A stretch of DNA of 44,039 nucleotides from Burkholderiales bacterium (GTDB lineage Bacteria; Pseudomonadota; Gammaproteobacteria; Burkholderiales; Burkholderiaceae_D), in assembly GCA_016200895.1 (NCBI GenBank), contig JACQDX010000003.1, forward strand, positions 1 through 44,039. The letters run 5' to 3'. Positions 43,900-44,039 of the stretch are shown piece by piece. The notes under the pieces are model-generated. The model was given only the letters and a program-made list of their open reading frames with translations. It ran no database searches and was not told the DNA's origin. Both the position numbers and the translations under genes were made by a program. Numbering within the stretch: the stretch's first letter is position 1; each line of letters begins with the position of its first letter.

Positions 43900-44039
43900 G
43901 GTTCTTCGGACTTTTCTGTGGGTTAAGAGTACGCTATCGCGCATGCTGAGCCAAGGAGAGAGGCGATGGAAAGCAAGGATCTGTATAGGCACTTACTGGG
44001 GCTCAATGAGCCCTGGATGGTAGAAAGAGTTGAACTGGA
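43900..44039 (+). mobile_element. Left end of an ISL3-type insertion sequence, cut by the window edge
   Basis: Sequence starting GGTTCTTCGGACTTTTCTGT at 43900 resembles ISL3-family terminal inverted repeats. It is followed after about 66 bases by a transposase start. The 8 bases before it (43892-43899, AGAATTTA) would be the target duplication if the other end confirms it. The right end lies outside the window. Confidence 0.6.
43966..44039 (+). CDS. ISL3-family transposase, N-terminal fragment
   Basis: ATG at 43966 with AGGAGAG five bases upstream opens a frame that runs off the window. The residues ESKDLYRHLLGLNEPWMVE resemble ISL3 transposase N-termini, which often read LYxxLLGL-x-x-PW-x-V-x-x-V. 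About 24 residues are visible, so the call is moderate. No zinc-ribbon or catalytic residues can be seen. Confidence 0.65.
   Translation, partial: MESKDLYRHLLGLNEPWMVERVEL

Noticed and set aside
1..44039. CRISPR array, tRNA or rRNA genes
   Set aside because: No regularly spaced repeats, cloverleaf-type sequences or conserved rRNA segments were seen.

Overview
The window looks like a chromosomal segment of a betaproteobacterium of the order Burkholderiales, most likely Oxalobacteraceae close to Undibacterium. The basis is the moderate GC content, the mltG-tmk-holB-pilZ order, the FeoB-associated Cys-rich protein, and the resemblance of the housekeeping proteins. This was judged by eye, without a database search. 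Both edges fall inside insertion sequences: the first codons of an IS4-type transposase at the left and the left end of an ISL3-type element at the right.

Region by region: (1) 368-3738 holds a translationally coupled pair. The first protein is an XRE-type DNA-binding protein whose body looks like a decayed STAND/AAA ATPase. The second is a membrane-anchored ATPase with intact Walker motifs. It is the best candidate here for an undescribed signalling or conflict system. (2) 3806-6434 holds an NTF2-like protein and a secreted S46 dipeptidyl peptidase. (3) 6778-14983 is a signalling and tailoring island. It has a membrane-tethered NMT1/THI5-type binding protein coupled to a hybrid histidine kinase, a coupled methyltransferase-sulfotransferase-arginase-fold operon, and a REC-HK-REC hybrid kinase. 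(4) 15244-17045 is the nitric-oxide module hmp-nsrR with a recognisable NsrR operator over the hmp promoter. (5) 17287-19084 is gene-poor: an HNH endonuclease, two small orphan genes, a perfect 18-bp palindrome and strong hairpins. (6) 19085-21668 holds a WYL regulator divergent from a DUF1579-like protein, and a MarR-GNAT fusion with its own palindrome. (7) 21943-24416 is feoA-feoB plus a Cys-rich membrane protein behind a good Fur box. (8) 24527-26785 holds an uncharacterised protein and the ABC-F protein YbiT. (9) 27026-37800 is mostly acyl-CoA and uptake functions: a FadB/FadJ-like multifunctional enzyme, a MASE1-GGDEF diguanylate cyclase, a complete LIV-type ABC transporter and an acyl-CoA ligase. 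(10) 38066-43880 is housekeeping: rlmJ, a GNAT, pilZ, holB, tmk, mltG and ygfZ.

Three regulatory readings tie genes together. A TACG-N2-CGTA palindrome of TetR-operator type recurs upstream of the FadJ-like gene, the acyl-CoA ligase and livH (34738, 37878, 29198). This suggests one regulon and hints that the 'branched-chain amino acid' transporter may import a carboxylic or fatty acid. A hairpin between livK and livH probably sets binding protein above permease. Three exact 14-bp copies of a Shine-Dalgarno-bearing sequence sit directly before the binding-protein/kinase operon and could tune its translation by slippage.
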